A stretch of DNA of 34,264 nucleotides from NCBI RefSeq assembly GCF_000497205.1, contig NZ_AYJW01000042.1, forward strand, positions 1 through 34,264, read 5' to 3'. Positions 17,060-25,160 of this stretch are shown here, piece after piece (within the stretch, counting starts at the first letter, position 1; every line of letters starts with the position of its first letter). Below the pieces are notes generated by a model. It made no database searches, was not told where the DNA came from, and saw only the letters and a list, made by a program, of their open reading frames with translations. Made by a program: the position numbers and the translations under genes. Source of the DNA: Saccharopolyspora rectivirgula DSM 43747 (GTDB lineage: Bacteria; Actinomycetota; Actinomycetes; Mycobacteriales; Pseudonocardiaceae).

Positions 17060-18199
17060 GTGGCCTCGACCGAGCTCGTGCTGGCGGGCGCGAAGGTCGT
17101 CACCCCGCAGGGGGTGCTCGAGAACGGCTGGGTGCAGGTGCGGGGCACCGAGATCGCCGCGGTGGGCACCGGACCGGCGCCGGGCCCGGCCACCGACCTC
17201 GACGGCCGCTGGCTGGTGCCGGGCTTCGTGGACGTCCACTGCCACGGCGGCGGGGGCGGTTCGTTCACCAGCGCCGACGCCGAACAAGCCCGCACCGCGG
17301 TCGCCACCCACCGCGCGCACGGCACCACCACGATGCTGGCCAGCCTGGTGTCCGCGCCGATCAGCGAGCTGGTCGAGCAGATCCGGGCGCTGCGCGACCT
17401 GGTCACCGCCGGCCTGCTGGCCGGCGTCCACCTGGAAGGACCGTTCCTGGCCCGCTCCCGCTGCGGGGCGCACGACCCGGACGTGCTGCGCCCGCCGGAG
17501 ACCGAGGCCGTGCAGCGGCTGCTGGAGGCCGGCGACGGCGCGGTCCGGATGGTGACGCTGGCACCGGAGCTGGAGAACTCCGTGCCCGCGATCCGGCAGT
17601 TGGTGGCGCACGGGGTCATCGCCGCGATCGGGCACACCGACGCCACGCTCGCCGACGTGGCGCCGGCGCTCGCGGCCGGCGCGACCGTGGCCACCCACCT
17701 GTTCAACGGGATGCGCCCGCTGCACCACCGGGAACCCGGACCGATCGGCACCTTGCTGACCGACCAGCGGGTGACCGTCGAGCTGATCTGCGACCTGGTG
17801 CACCTGCACCCGTCGGTGGTCCGGCTGGCCGCCGAGCACGCCGGCCCGGGCCGCACCGTGCTGGTGACCGACGCGATCAGCGCGACGGACGCCGGGGACG
17901 GCACCTACCGGCTCGGCAACCTGCCGGTCACGGTGCGCGACGGGCAGGCCCGGCTCGCCGACGGTTCCCTCGCCGGCAGCACGCTGACCATGGACGCGGC
18001 GTTCCGCAACCTGGTCGTCTCCTGCGGGGTCGGGATCACCGACGCGGTCGCGGCGGCGTCCACCACCCCGGCCCGGCTGCTGGGGCTGGGCGGGGTGACG
18101 GGATCGATCGAACCCGGGCTGGCCGCCGACCTGGTGGTGCTGGACGAGCAGCTGCAGGTGACCGGGGTGCTCAAGGACGGTTCCTGGGTCCAGCGGTGA
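17060..18199 (+). CDS. nagA: N-acetylglucosamine-6-phosphate deacetylase
   Basis: A 379-residue amidohydrolase of normal length. It removes acetate from GlcNAc-6-phosphate to give glucosamine-6-phosphate, used in amino-sugar catabolism and cell-wall recycling. Landmarks: VPGFVDVHCHGGGG (H60/H62 of the HxH metal motif), LAGVHLEGPFLARSRCGAHDP (metal-binding Glu and substrate loop), AAIGHTDA, VATHLFNGMRPLHHREPG, and VLVTDAISATDAG (catalytic Asp). The GTG at 17060 has GGGGAGGAGG upstream; an earlier GTG/ATG in frame at 17012 is unsupported. Its stop overlaps a possible in-frame GTG (18196) of the next small gene. No nagB or PTS gene is in the window. Confidence 0.95.
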   Translation: MASTELVLAGAKVVTPQGVLENGWVQVRGTEIAAVGTGPAPGPATDLDGRWLVPGFVDVHCHGGGGGSFTSADAEQARTAVATHRAHGTTTMLASLVSAPISELVEQIRALRDLVTAGLLAGVHLEGPFLARSRCGAHDPDVLRPPETEAVQRLLEAGDGAVRMVTLAPELENSVPAIRQLVAHGVIAAIGHTDATLADVAPALAAGATVATHLFNGMRPLHHREPGPIGTLLTDQRVTVELICDLVHLHPSVVRLAAEHAGPGRTVLVTDAISATDAGDGTYRLGNLPVTVRDGQARLADGSLAGSTLTMDAAFRNLVVSCGVGITDAVAAASTTPARLLGLGGVTGSIEPGLAADLVVLDEQLQVTGVLKDGSWVQR

Positions 18200-18209
18200 A
18201 CCGTGCGGC

Positions 18210-18215
18210 TACGCT
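18210..18215 (+). promoter_or_regulatory. -10 element of the 60-residue membrane protein gene
   Basis: TACGCT, then 7 bases, then GTG at 18223. The intervening codons from the alternative start have unusually A/T-rich third positions, supporting a promoter rather than coding sequence here. Confidence 0.42.
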
Positions 18216-18222
18216 CGCAAAC

Positions 18223-18405
18223 GTGAGTTCGGTCGACCCGGAAAGGCTGCTCGCCGAGGCGCTGCGCGCGCAAGCCGGCGGGGAGCGCGTCGCGCCCGCT
18301 GACCAGCCCCGCCCCCGGGGACTGCCGGTGGGCCGGGTGCTGGTGCTGGCCGTGCTGCTCGGCCTGCTCGCCGGCGCGATCGCCGGGGTCGTCACGCTCG
18401 CCTGA
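18223..18405 (+). CDS. Small membrane protein, 60 residues
   Basis: A 60-residue protein with a soluble N-terminus (SSVDPERLLAEALRAQAGGE) and one C-terminal transmembrane helix of about 20 residues (VLVLAVLLGLLAGAIAGVVT) preceded by Arg/Pro. The likely topology is cytoplasmic N-terminus and a tail anchor. An earlier GTG at 18196 overlaps the nagA stop by 4 bases and would add 9 residues, but the stretch contains low-GC3 codons and a TACGCT -10-like element, so GTG at 18223 is chosen; either is possible. Function unknown. Confidence 0.6.
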   Translation: MSSVDPERLLAEALRAQAGGERVAPADQPRPRGLPVGRVLVLAVLLGLLAGAIAGVVTLA

Positions 18406-18481
18406 TCGTCTTCGCCACCACGGCTTTCACTGGTCCGTGCCCACTGCGGGCGCCAGCGAGTTCCGCCGCGAGGGCAACCTG

Positions 18482-18487
18482 TAAGTT
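18482..18487 (+). promoter_or_regulatory. -10 element of the DedA gene (leaderless start)
   Basis: TAAGTT at 18482-18487, 7 bases, then GTG at 18495. The alternative TTG at 18486 overlaps this element, so 18495 is favoured. Confidence 0.48.
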
Positions 18488-18494
18488 GGCGGGC

Positions 18495-19172
18495 GTGACG
18501 AGCGCAGTACCCGGACTTGCCGCGCACACGACCGCGCTGGCCCTGCTCCCATCCTGGCTGGATCCGGAAAACATCATCCGGGCACTTGGCCCGTTCGCCC
18601 TGATCGGGGTCTGCCTGATCATCTTCGCCGAGTGCGGAATCCTGATCGGGTTCTTCCTGCCGGGCGACTCGCTGCTGTTCGTCGCCGGCCTGTTCACCGC
18701 GGCCGGCGCGATGGGCAGCCCGATCTGGCTGGTCTGCCTGCTGTTGGCGATATGCGCCTTCGTGGGCAACATGACCGGTTACTGGATCGGCCGCAAGGTC
18801 GGCCCGGCGCTGTTCAACAAGCCGGATTCCAAGCTGTTCAAACGGGAGCACGTCGACAAAACGCACGAGTTCTTCGACCGCTACGGCGCCCGAGCGATCA
18901 TCCTGGCCCGGTTCGTGCCGATCGTGCGCACGTTCATCACCGCGATCGCCGGGGTCGCCAAGATGGACCAGAAGAAGTTCTTCACCTACTCGGCGATCGG
19001 TGCCGTGCTGTGGACCGCGAGCATGACCTTGCTCGGGTACTTCCTCGGCAACATCCCGTGGATCAAGAACAACCTGGAAGCGATGGCGATCGCGATCGTC
19101 GTCATCTCGGTCATCCCGATCGTCGTGGAGTACGTCAAGGGACGTCGCGCCAAGGCCCGCGACGCCGCCTGA
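18495..19172 (+). CDS. DedA family membrane protein
   Basis: A 225-residue membrane protein of the DedA/TMEM41/VTT group. Characteristic parts: LIIFAECGILIGFFLPGDSLLF (E-x-G-x(2)-G-FFLPG, the re-entrant loop), ICAFVGNMTGYWIGRKVGP (Gly-x-x-GY-x-GR), the YGARAIILARFVPIVRTF helix with the conserved R-FVP-xR-T motif, and a helix near the C-terminus ending in a Lys/Arg tail. The family is linked to envelope homeostasis and to flipping of undecaprenyl phosphate and phospholipids; which applies here is not shown. It corresponds by position to the DedA-like gene near fba in mycobacteria (from memory). The end is a strong hairpin shared with the SpoU gene. Confidence 0.92.
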   Translation: MTSAVPGLAAHTTALALLPSWLDPENIIRALGPFALIGVCLIIFAECGILIGFFLPGDSLLFVAGLFTAAGAMGSPIWLVCLLLAICAFVGNMTGYWIGRKVGPALFNKPDSKLFKREHVDKTHEFFDRYGARAIILARFVPIVRTFITAIAGVAKMDQKKFFTYSAIGAVLWTASMTLLGYFLGNIPWIKNNLEAMAIAIVVISVIPIVVEYVKGRRAKARDAA

Positions 19173-19200
19173 TCCGACCGAGCGCACATCCCGCTCCCGC

Positions 19201-19240
19201 GCGCGCCACCCGGTCCGCCACCAGCTGCCGGGTGGCGCGC
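19201..19240. terminator. Bidirectional terminator between DedA and SpoU genes
   Basis: A perfect 13-bp stem, GCGCGCCACCCGG (19201-19213) with CCGGGTGGCGCGC (19228-19240), loop of 14 bases. It sits between the convergent genes ending at 19172 and 19254. CGTTCTTCTG follows on the plus strand. Confidence 0.72.
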
Positions 19241-19253
19241 CGTTCTTCTGCGG

Positions 19254-19898
19254 TCACCAAGCCCGGTCCAGGCAAGCGTGCTGGCGGATCCAGGTGTGCA
19301 TGACGATCCCGGCCGCCACCCCGGCGTTGATGGACCGGGTGGAGCCGAACTGGGCGATCGAGACCACCAGGTCGGCCTGCTGCCGGGACTCCTCCCGCAG
19401 CCCGGGGCCCTCCTGCCCGAACAGCAGCACGCAGCGCCGCGGCAGTTCGACCCGCTCCAACCGCTGCGCCCCCGGGGTGTTGTCCACCGCCACCAGGGCG
19501 AGCTCGTTCTCCGCGGCGAAGGCCCGAAGCGAATCCAGGTCCGGGTGGTGGTGGATGTGCTGGTAGCGGTCGGTGACCATGGCGCCCCGCCGGTTCCAGC
19601 GGCGGCGGCCGACGATGTGCACCGCCTTGGCCGCGAACGCGTTCGCGGTCCGCACCACGGTGCCGATGTTGTGGTCGTGCTGGAAGTTCTCGATGGCCAC
19701 GTGGAAGTCGTGCCGCCTCTCGTCCAGGTCGGCGACGATCGCCTCGCGCCGCCAGTAGCGGTAGTGGTCCACGACGTTGCGGCGGTCGCCGTTCTCCAGC
19801 AGCTCGGGGTCGTACCGGTCGTCGTCCGGCCACGGACCCTCCCACGGGCCCACGCCAACCGTGGTGCCCCATTCGGTGGGGCCGATCTCTTCGGTCAC
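19254..19898 (-). CDS. SpoU-family (SPOUT) RNA methyltransferase
   Basis: A 214-residue methyltransferase with the three SpoU motifs: NFQHDHNIGTVVRTANAFAA (motif 1, catalytic Arg region), VLLFGQEGPGLREE (motif 2, SAM-binding knot) and FGSTRSINAGVAAGIVMHTW (motif 3). The family makes 2'-O-methyl ribose in tRNA or rRNA; the exact target site cannot be read from sequence. The N-terminus is rich in aromatic/acidic residues and differs from TrmH, like other actinobacterial relatives. The GTG at 19898 overlaps the pyrE stop (GTGA), so translation is coupled and both genes share a transcript. The pair pyrE-SpoU is conserved in mycobacteria (from memory). Confidence 0.92.
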   Translation of the reverse strand: MTEEIGPTEWGTTVGVGPWEGPWPDDDRYDPELLENGDRRNVVDHYRYWRREAIVADLDERRHDFHVAIENFQHDHNIGTVVRTANAFAAKAVHIVGRRRWNRRGAMVTDRYQHIHHHPDLDSLRAFAAENELALVAVDNTPGAQRLERVELPRRCVLLFGQEGPGLREESRQQADLVVSIAQFGSTRSINAGVAAGIVMHTWIRQHACLDRAW

Positions 19899-20443
19899 GC
19901 CAATCCGAGGTCGCTCAGGCCGAGCAGCGAACGGTAGGGCAGCCCGGCGGCTTCGATCGCTTCCTTGGCCCCGGTGTCGCGGTCGACCACGGTCGCCACC
20001 CCGACGACCTCGGCTCCCGCTTCCCGCAGCGCCTCCACCGCGGTGAGCACGCTGCCACCGGTGGTGGAGGTGTCCTCCACGGCCAACACCCGGCGGCCGG
20101 CCACGTCCGGTCCTTCGATGCGCCGCTGCAGACCGTGCGCCTTGGCGTTCTTGCGCACCACGAACGCGTCCAGCGCGCCGCCCGAGGCGTGCAGCATGGC
20201 GGTGGCCACCGGGTCGGCGCCCAGGGTGAGACCGCCGACGGCCTGGTAGTCCCAGTCGGCGGTCAACTGGCGCAGCAGCGTCCCGATCAGCGGAGCGGCC
20301 CGGTGGTGCAGGGTGGCACGGCGGAGATCGACGTAGTAGTCGGCTTCCTTCCCGGAGGAGAGGGTGACCCGGCCGTGCACCACGGCGAGGTCCCGCACCA
20401 GACCGGCCAGTTCGGAGCGCTGCTGTTCATCGACCTTGACCAC
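19895..20443 (-). CDS. pyrE: Orotate phosphoribosyltransferase
   Basis: A 182-residue enzyme transferring ribose-5-phosphate from PRPP to orotate, giving OMP in pyrimidine synthesis. Landmarks: the N-terminal LVRDLAVVHGRVTLSSGKEA with DYYVDLRRATLHHRAAPLIG, the loop FVVRKNAKAHGLQRRIEG (catalytic Lys/His-containing flexible loop) and the PRPP-binding RRVLAVEDTSTTGGSVLTAV. Length is normal. The GTG at 20443 lies 8 bases after a TAAGGT -10-like element, giving a leaderless or near-leaderless start; GGTGGGG could serve as a weak ribosome site. The gene is followed without gap by the SpoU methyltransferase. Confidence 0.95.
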   Translation of the reverse strand: MVKVDEQQRSELAGLVRDLAVVHGRVTLSSGKEADYYVDLRRATLHHRAAPLIGTLLRQLTADWDYQAVGGLTLGADPVATAMLHASGGALDAFVVRKNAKAHGLQRRIEGPDVAGRRVLAVEDTSTTGGSVLTAVEALREAGAEVVGVATVVDRDTGAKEAIEAAGLPYRSLLGLSDLGLA

Positions 20444-20451
20444 GGAGCCCC

Positions 20452-20457
20452 ACCTTA
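20452..20457 (-). promoter_or_regulatory. -10 element of pyrE (near-leaderless start)
   Basis: The minus strand reads TAAGGT, 8 bases, then GTG at 20443. It is the same layout as elsewhere in this window, with one extra base. Confidence 0.4.
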
Positions 20458-20494
20458 CCTCCGCGGTCGTCGGCCGCTCCGGGGCGGCGGGGCC

Positions 20495-21268
20495 TCAGGT
20501 GCGCCCGGGAACGGTGCGGGTGACGATCATGCGCTGCAGCTTCCGCGGCACCAGGCGCCCCAGCCGCACCAGCGCCTTGTACTGCAGGCCGGGGATGGAG
20601 ATGGTGCGGCCGGCCCGCAGGTCGGCGAGCGCCTCGTGCACCACCCGGTCCGCCTGCAACCAGAAGGCCTTCGGCAAGCGCTTCATGTCCAGCCCGGCCC
20701 GCTGGTGGAACTCGGTCTGGGTGAAACCGGCGCACAGCGCCATCACCCGCACCCCGGTCCCGGCCAGCGCGACGGACAACCCCTCGCTGAGCGCGGTCAC
20801 GTACGCCTTGGTGGCCATGTAGGTGGAGCCGGACACCGCGAAGAACGAGGCGACGCTGGACACGTTGATCACGTCGCCGCGGCCGCGCTCGCGCATCCCG
20901 GGCACCGCGGCGTGGGTGAGCCGGAGGACAGCGGCCACGTTGACCTTCAGCTGCCGCTGCAGCAGCTCGCCGTCGTTCTCCCAGAACGCTCCCCCGGTGC
21001 CGAAACCGGCGTTGTTGACCAGCACGTCCACCGGGCGGTCCGCGTCGGCGAGCCGGTCGGCCACCTTGGCCAGCTGCGCGTCGTCCGCCAGGTCGGCGGG
21101 CAGCACTTCGACCTGGACGCCGTGCCTGGAGCGCAGTCGCTCGGCGAGCTCGTCGAGCCGTTCCTCGTCACGCGCCACTAACACCATGTCGTGGCCTTCT
21201 GCGGCCAGTCGACGGGAGAACGCCCGGCCGATGCCGGAGGTGGCTCCCGTTACGAGTGCGGTAGGCAT
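20495..21268 (-). CDS. Short-chain dehydrogenase/reductase
   Basis: A 257-residue classical SDR. It has the NAD(P)-binding TGATSGIGRAF (residues 7-17), LVARDEERLDELAERL (an Arg after the second strand suggests NADP preference), DLADD, the structural NNAGFG, and the catalytic Ser (VINVSSVASFF), then Y-x3-K in TYMATKAY. The C-terminus is basic with Arg-rich helices, as in SDRs that associate with membranes or lipids. The substrate cannot be predicted. The ATG at 21268 follows TAGGTT by 6 bases, suggesting a leaderless start. It is placed between pyrE and a membrane protein; from memory it has no counterpart at this position in M. tuberculosis, so it may be an insertion. Confidence 0.9.
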   Translation of the reverse strand: MPTALVTGATSGIGRAFSRRLAAEGHDMVLVARDEERLDELAERLRSRHGVQVEVLPADLADDAQLAKVADRLADADRPVDVLVNNAGFGTGGAFWENDGELLQRQLKVNVAAVLRLTHAAVPGMRERGRGDVINVSSVASFFAVSGSTYMATKAYVTALSEGLSVALAGTGVRVMALCAGFTQTEFHQRAGLDMKRLPKAFWLQADRVVHEALADLRAGRTISIPGLQYKALVRLGRLVPRKLQRMIVTRTVPGRT

Positions 21269-21274
21269 AGCGCG

Positions 21275-21280
21275 AACCTA
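21275..21280 (-). promoter_or_regulatory. -10 element of the SDR gene (near-leaderless start)
   Basis: The minus strand reads TAGGTT, 6 bases, then ATG at 21268. Confidence 0.42.
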
Positions 21281-21328
21281 TCTGACTGCGAGTGATCGCC
21301 GGAGACGGCGGTGCGGGCTCGGGGCGGG

Positions 21329-22075
21329 TCAGCTCTCGGTGGCCGCGGTCTCCCGCTCGGACCGCTCGGGGTCCGGTTCGGACCGGTCGGACGGTTCTCC
21401 CTCCGCGGCGGTCCCCGCGGCCTCGTCGGGGTCGCGGTCGAACGGGTCGATCACGTCGGCGAGCTCGCCGAGGCCGCGCAGCAGGTTCTCCAGCCGCTCC
21501 GGTTCGGCGTCGCCGGGGTCCAGGGCGGCCAGCACCCAGTCGTTCTCCAGCCACACCACGAGGGCGTCGGAGCCGATCTCCTCGACCGCCGCGACCAGGT
21601 CCGGGTTCTTCACCAGCGGGCGGGCCTTGGCCAGGTCGGTGACGAACGCGTACCGGGAGCCGACCGGGCCGAGCAGGTCCAGGCCGGAGTCCTGCGGCAC
21701 CGGGACGTCCGGGACCCACATCTCGACCAGGGCGGGGACCGGTCCGCGGCACCGCATGGCGGCGATGACCGAGTCGGTGCGCCCGTTGATCTCCAGGTCG
21801 AGCACGTAGACCTGGCGCCGGCCGTCAGCGGTGAACGTGGAGCCGGCCACCACGTCGGTGGCCACCGCACCACTGGCCTGCGCCAGCACACCGTGCTCCC
21901 AGCGGGTCGGCAGCACCCGGTCCACCTCGGCGAACTGCCATCCGCGCAGCGTCGCCCAGCGACGCCGCTCCCGGTTGCTGCCACCTCGCTGCGACCGGTC
22001 GGTGATCAGCAGCGCGATGCCCGCACCTGTTGCAACGACAGCGATGACGAACCACAGCCATGCAGGTATGCCCAC
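21329..22075 (-). CDS. Single-pass membrane protein of unknown function (clpB-pyrE neighbour)
   Basis: A 248-residue protein: an N-terminal anchor (IPAWLWFVIAVVATGAGIAL), then a cytoplasmic or extracytoplasmic domain with no Cys (RGWQFAEVDRVLPTRWEH, VYVLDLEINGRTDSVIA and so on) and an acidic C-terminal tail rich in Asp/Glu/Ser. I do not recognise the family; the pattern of aromatic residues and beta-strand-like segments suggests a mixed alpha/beta fold. It occupies the place of Rv0383c beside clpB in M. tuberculosis (from memory), a similar one-helix protein. The GTG at 22075 lies 7 bases after TACCCT; longer frames back to 22267 are noncoding. Confidence 0.78.
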   Translation of the reverse strand: MGIPAWLWFVIAVVATGAGIALLITDRSQRGGSNRERRRWATLRGWQFAEVDRVLPTRWEHGVLAQASGAVATDVVAGSTFTADGRRQVYVLDLEINGRTDSVIAAMRCRGPVPALVEMWVPDVPVPQDSGLDLLGPVGSRYAFVTDLAKARPLVKNPDLVAAVEEIGSDALVVWLENDWVLAALDPGDAEPERLENLLRGLGELADVIDPFDRDPDEAAGTAAEGEPSDRSEPDPERSERETAATES

Positions 22076-22082
22076 ACTGCGC

Positions 22083-22088
22083 AGGGTA
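22083..22088 (-). promoter_or_regulatory. -10 element of the single-pass membrane protein gene
   Basis: The minus strand reads TACCCT, 7 bases, then GTG at 22075. It is another example of the leaderless layout. Confidence 0.48.
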
Positions 22089-22234
22089 GTCCGATCAACG
22101 CTGAACGCGAAGATCACCTCGTCGGTACACGCTGAACCCCTCGTTCGGCTGAGTCCCCGAAGAGGGCGGCGGGGAGGTTCCGCCCAGCGCACAGTGCTGC
22201 GAGGACCGGTTCGGCGCAGCAGCTCACCCGGACA

Positions 22235-22272
22235 CGCCGGTGGCGGACCGCGCAGGCGGTCCGCCACCGGCG
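22235..22272 (-). terminator. Terminator hairpin after clpB
   Basis: A perfect 16-bp stem (22235-22250 with 22257-22272) and a 6-base loop, 26 bases after the clpB stop (22298). No U-tract follows, but the stem is very stable. The rest of 22076-22297 holds only the downstream gene's promoter. Confidence 0.72.
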
Positions 22273-22297
22273 GGGGCTCCCCGGCGCGCCCGCGGGA

Positions 22298-24883
22298 TCA
22301 GCTGGCGGGCTCGACGGTGAGCTTGTCGTTGTCGTCGGTGACGTCGACGACCACCTTGTCCCCCTCCTTGATCTCCCCGGAGAGGAGCTTCTTCGCCAGC
22401 TGGTCGCCGATGGCGCTCTGCACCAGTCGGCGCAGCGGCCGGGCGCCGTAGACCGGGTCGTAGCCGTTGAGCGCCAGCCAGTCGCGGGCCGCCGGCTGCA
22501 CGTCCAGCGTGAGCCTGCGCTGCGCCAGGCGCTTCGCCAACCGTCCCACCTGGATGTCCACGATGGAGGTCAGCTCCGACGTGGACAGCGAGTGGAACAC
22601 CACGATGTCGTCCAACCGGTTCAGGAACTCCGGTTTGAAGTGGCCGCGCACCACCGACATCACGGCTTCGTCCCGCTCCCCCTCGGACAGGTTCGGGTCG
22701 GCGATCGCCTGCGAGCCGAGGTTGGAGGTGAGCACCAGGATGGTGTTGCGGAAGTCCACCGTCCGGCCTTGGCCGTCGGTCAGCCGGCCGTCGTCGAGCA
22801 CCTGCAGCAGGACGTCGAAGACGTCGGCGTGCGCCTTCTCCACCTCGTCGAACAGCACCACCGAGTAGGGGCGGCGGCGGACCGACTCGGTCAGCTGACC
22901 GCCCTGGTCGTAGCCCACGTACCCGGGCGGAGCGCCGACCAGCCGCGCCACCGAGTGCTTCTCGGCGTACTCGCTCATGTCGATGCGGATCATCGCCCGC
23001 TCGTCGTCGAACAGGAACTCGGCCAGCGCCTTCGCCAGCTCGGTCTTGCCGACACCGGTGGGCCCGAGGAACATGAACGAACCGGTCGGCCGGTCCGGGT
23101 CGGACACGCCGGCGCGGGCGCGGCGCACCGCGTCCGACACGGCGCGGACCGCTTCCTCCTGCCCGACCACCCGGGACGTCAGCGCCTCCTCCATCCGCAG
23201 CAGCTTGGTGGTCTCGCCTTCCAGCAGCCGCCCGGCGGGAATCCCGGTCCAGGAGCTCACCACGTCGGCGACGTCGTCCGCGGTGACCTCCTCCTGCAGC
23301 ATCGCCTTCTGCTCGCTCTGCTCCTGGGTGGCCGCCTCGAGCTCCTTCTCCAAGGCCGGGATGCGCCCGTAGCGCAGCTCGGCGGCCTTGCCGAGATCAC
23401 CGTCCCGCTCGGCCCGCTCCGACTCGCCGCGCAGCTGCTCCAGCTGGGTCTTCAGGTCGCGGACCTTGTCGATGGACTCCTTCTCGCGCTGCCACCGGGC
23501 GGTGAGCTCCGCCAGCCGCTCCCGCTTGTCGGCGAGCTCGCCGCGCAGCGCGGCCAGCCGCTCCTTCGACGCCGGATCCTCTTCCTTCTCCAGCGCCATC
23601 TCCTCGATCTCCATCCGGCGGACGGCGCGCTCGACCTCGTCGATCTCCACCGGGCGCGAGTCGATCTCCATGCGCAGCCGGGACGCCGCCTCGTCGACCA
23701 GGTCGATCGCCTTGTCCGGCAGGTACCGCGCGGTGATGTACCGGTCGGAGAGGGTGGCGGCCGCGACCAGCGCACCGTCGGTGATCCGCACCCCGTGGTG
23801 CACCTCGTAGCGCTCCTTGAGGCCGCGCAGGATCGCCACGGTGTCCTCCGGGCTGGGCTCGCCCACCAGGACCTGCTGGAAGCGGCGCTCCAGGGCGGCG
23901 TCGGTCTCGATGTGCTCCCGGTACTCGTCGAGCGTGGTGGCGCCGACCATGCGCAGTTCGCCGCGGGCCAGCATCGGCTTGATCATGTTGCCGGCGTCCA
24001 TCGCGCTCTCGCCGGTGGCGCCCGCGCCGACGATGGTGTGCAGCTCGTCGATGAAGGTGATGATCTGCCCGGCCGATTCGGTGATCTCCTTCAGCACCGC
24101 TTTGAGCCGTTCCTCGAACTCGCCGCGGTACTTGGCGCCGGCGACCATGGCGCCCAGGTCCAGCGCCACGACCCGCTTGCCGCGCAGCGATTCCGGCACG
24201 TCACCGGCGACGATGCGCTGGGCGAGGCCTTCCACGATGGCGGTCTTGCCGACGCCGGGCTCACCGATCAGCACCGGGTTGTTCTTGGTGCGCCGGGAGA
24301 GCACCTGCACCACCCGGCGGATCTCGGCGTCCCGCCCGATCACCGGGTCGAGTTCGCCCTTGCGGGCCCGCTCGGTGAGGTCGCTGCCGTACTTCTCCAG
24401 CGCGTTGTAGGTCCCTTCGGGGTCGGGGCTGGTCACCCGCGCGGAGCCGCGGACCTTGGTGAACGCCTCCTTCAGGGCGTCCGGGGAAGCGCCGTGCTTG
24501 CGCAGCAGGTCGGCGACCCGATCGCCCTCGGCGGCCAGGCCGACCAGCAGGTGCTCGGTGGACACGTACTCGTCGCCCATCTCGGTCGCCAGCTGCTGGG
24601 CGTGCGAGAGGACTTTGGCCGCGTCGCGGGAGAACTGGGGCGCGGCCACGGTGGAACCGCTGGCGCTGGGCAACGAGTTGAGGATCTGGTCGAGCTCGCG
24701 GCGCACTTCCGCCGGGTCGGCGCCCACCGCGGACAGCAGCGGCGCGGTGATCCCGTCGCTCTGGGCGAGCAGAGCACCGAGCAGGTGCGCGGAGCCGACG
24801 TCCGGGTTGCCGGCGACGGTGGCGGCCTGCACCGCGGAAGAGATCGCCTGCTGGGTCTTGGTTGTCGGGTTAAACGCGTCCAT
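22298..24883 (-). CDS. clpB: ATP-dependent disaggregase chaperone ClpB
   Basis: An 861-residue Hsp100 protein of normal length. It works with DnaK/DnaJ/GrpE to pull apart protein aggregates. Order: N-domain (1 to about 145), AAA+ domain 1 with Walker A GEPGVGKT (207-214) and Walker B ([10 protein letters not shown]), the M-domain coiled coil ([20 protein letters not shown] and flanks, about 405-525) that binds DnaK, AAA+ domain 2 with Walker [10 protein letters not shown] and [11 protein letters not shown], and a C-terminal domain. The ATG at 24883 has GAGGTG with normal spacing. Upstream, 24940-24960 is a near-perfect HspR operator, so this gene is likely part of the hspR regulon encoded at 31328-31795. 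A hairpin follows. Confidence 0.97.
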   Translation of the reverse strand: MDAFNPTTKTQQAISSAVQAATVAGNPDVGSAHLLGALLAQSDGITAPLLSAVGADPAEVRRELDQILNSLPSASGSTVAAPQFSRDAAKVLSHAQQLATEMGDEYVSTEHLLVGLAAEGDRVADLLRKHGASPDALKEAFTKVRGSARVTSPDPEGTYNALEKYGSDLTERARKGELDPVIGRDAEIRRVVQVLSRRTKNNPVLIGEPGVGKTAIVEGLAQRIVAGDVPESLRGKRVVALDLGAMVAGAKYRGEFEERLKAVLKEITESAGQIITFIDELHTIVGAGATGESAMDAGNMIKPMLARGELRMVGATTLDEYREHIETDAALERRFQQVLVGEPSPEDTVAILRGLKERYEVHHGVRITDGALVAAATLSDRYITARYLPDKAIDLVDEAASRLRMEIDSRPVEIDEVERAVRRMEIEEMALEKEEDPASKERLAALRGELADKRERLAELTARWQREKESIDKVRDLKTQLEQLRGESERAERDGDLGKAAELRYGRIPALEKELEAATQEQSEQKAMLQEEVTADDVADVVSSWTGIPAGRLLEGETTKLLRMEEALTSRVVGQEEAVRAVSDAVRRARAGVSDPDRPTGSFMFLGPTGVGKTELAKALAEFLFDDERAMIRIDMSEYAEKHSVARLVGAPPGYVGYDQGGQLTESVRRRPYSVVLFDEVEKAHADVFDVLLQVLDDGRLTDGQGRTVDFRNTILVLTSNLGSQAIADPNLSEGERDEAVMSVVRGHFKPEFLNRLDDIVVFHSLSTSELTSIVDIQVGRLAKRLAQRRLTLDVQPAARDWLALNGYDPVYGARPLRRLVQSAIGDQLAKKLLSGEIKEGDKVVVDVTDDNDKLTVEPAS

Positions 24884-24939
24884 CACTCACCTCGTCGAGC
24901 CCTGCATTCAGCCCTTCTGTCCTCTCCAACGTAAGGAAA

Positions 24940-24960
24940 GTTGAGCCTGTTCCACTCAAG
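24940..24960 (-). promoter_or_regulatory. HAIR element, HspR operator upstream of clpB
   Basis: Read on the minus strand: CTTGAGT-N7-GCTCAAC. The known HAIR consensus is CTTGAGT-N7-ACTCAAG. The first half is perfect and the second matches at 5 of 7. It ends 57 bases upstream of the clpB ATG, in the promoter region, and overlaps possible -35 hexamers (TTGACT, TTGAGT). HspR, with DnaK as co-repressor, is expected to bind here. Confidence 0.85.
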
Positions 24961-25081
24961 TCAAAACTTTTCCGTGATACGCGGCACATTCTGCTGGATC
25001 GCCACCGGAACCGGCACCGGACGCGCGGCACCGGAAGCCCCCTCTTCGCAGCTTCCGGTCTCCGCAGCGGTGCGGAAAAGA

Positions 25082-25120
25082 GCCGGAGGGCCGTGGTCTG
25101 CGAAACCACGACCCTCCGGC
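25082..25120 (-). terminator. Rho-independent terminator of the MarR-MFS-YceI operon
   Basis: The stem 25082-25097 pairs with 25105-25120 (16 positions with one mismatch, C-A), loop of 7 bases. The minus strand continues CTCTTTTC. It lies 40 bases after the YceI stop. A second, weaker 9-bp hairpin (25030-25038 with 25051-25059) follows. The remainder of 24884-25160 is the clpB promoter and operator. Confidence 0.78.
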
Positions 25121-25160
25121 ATTACCCCCGATCAGTCCCCGTGGACTGATTCACCCCCGG

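Noticed and set aside
15965-17839. A 624-codon minus-strand frame over the sigma factor and nagA
   Set aside because: Sigma factor and nagA show clear family motifs on the plus strand, so this is a shadow frame.
18196-18222. Start of the small membrane protein at 18196, giving a 4-base overlap with nagA
   Set aside because: The extra nine codons have low G/C third positions and include a TACGCT -10-like element. It remains an alternative, but the start at 18223 is preferred.
22592-24934. A 780-codon open frame on the plus strand
   Set aside because: It is antisense to clpB, whose motifs are complete. The protein is compositionally biased and the frame crosses the HspR operator region.
25030-25059. 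The 9-bp hairpin ACCGGAAGC / GCTTCCGGT as a separate terminator or regulatory RNA
   Set aside because: It lies just after the stronger terminator at 25082-25120 on the minus strand and has no U-tract. It is probably a reinforcement or chance, so it is not listed separately.
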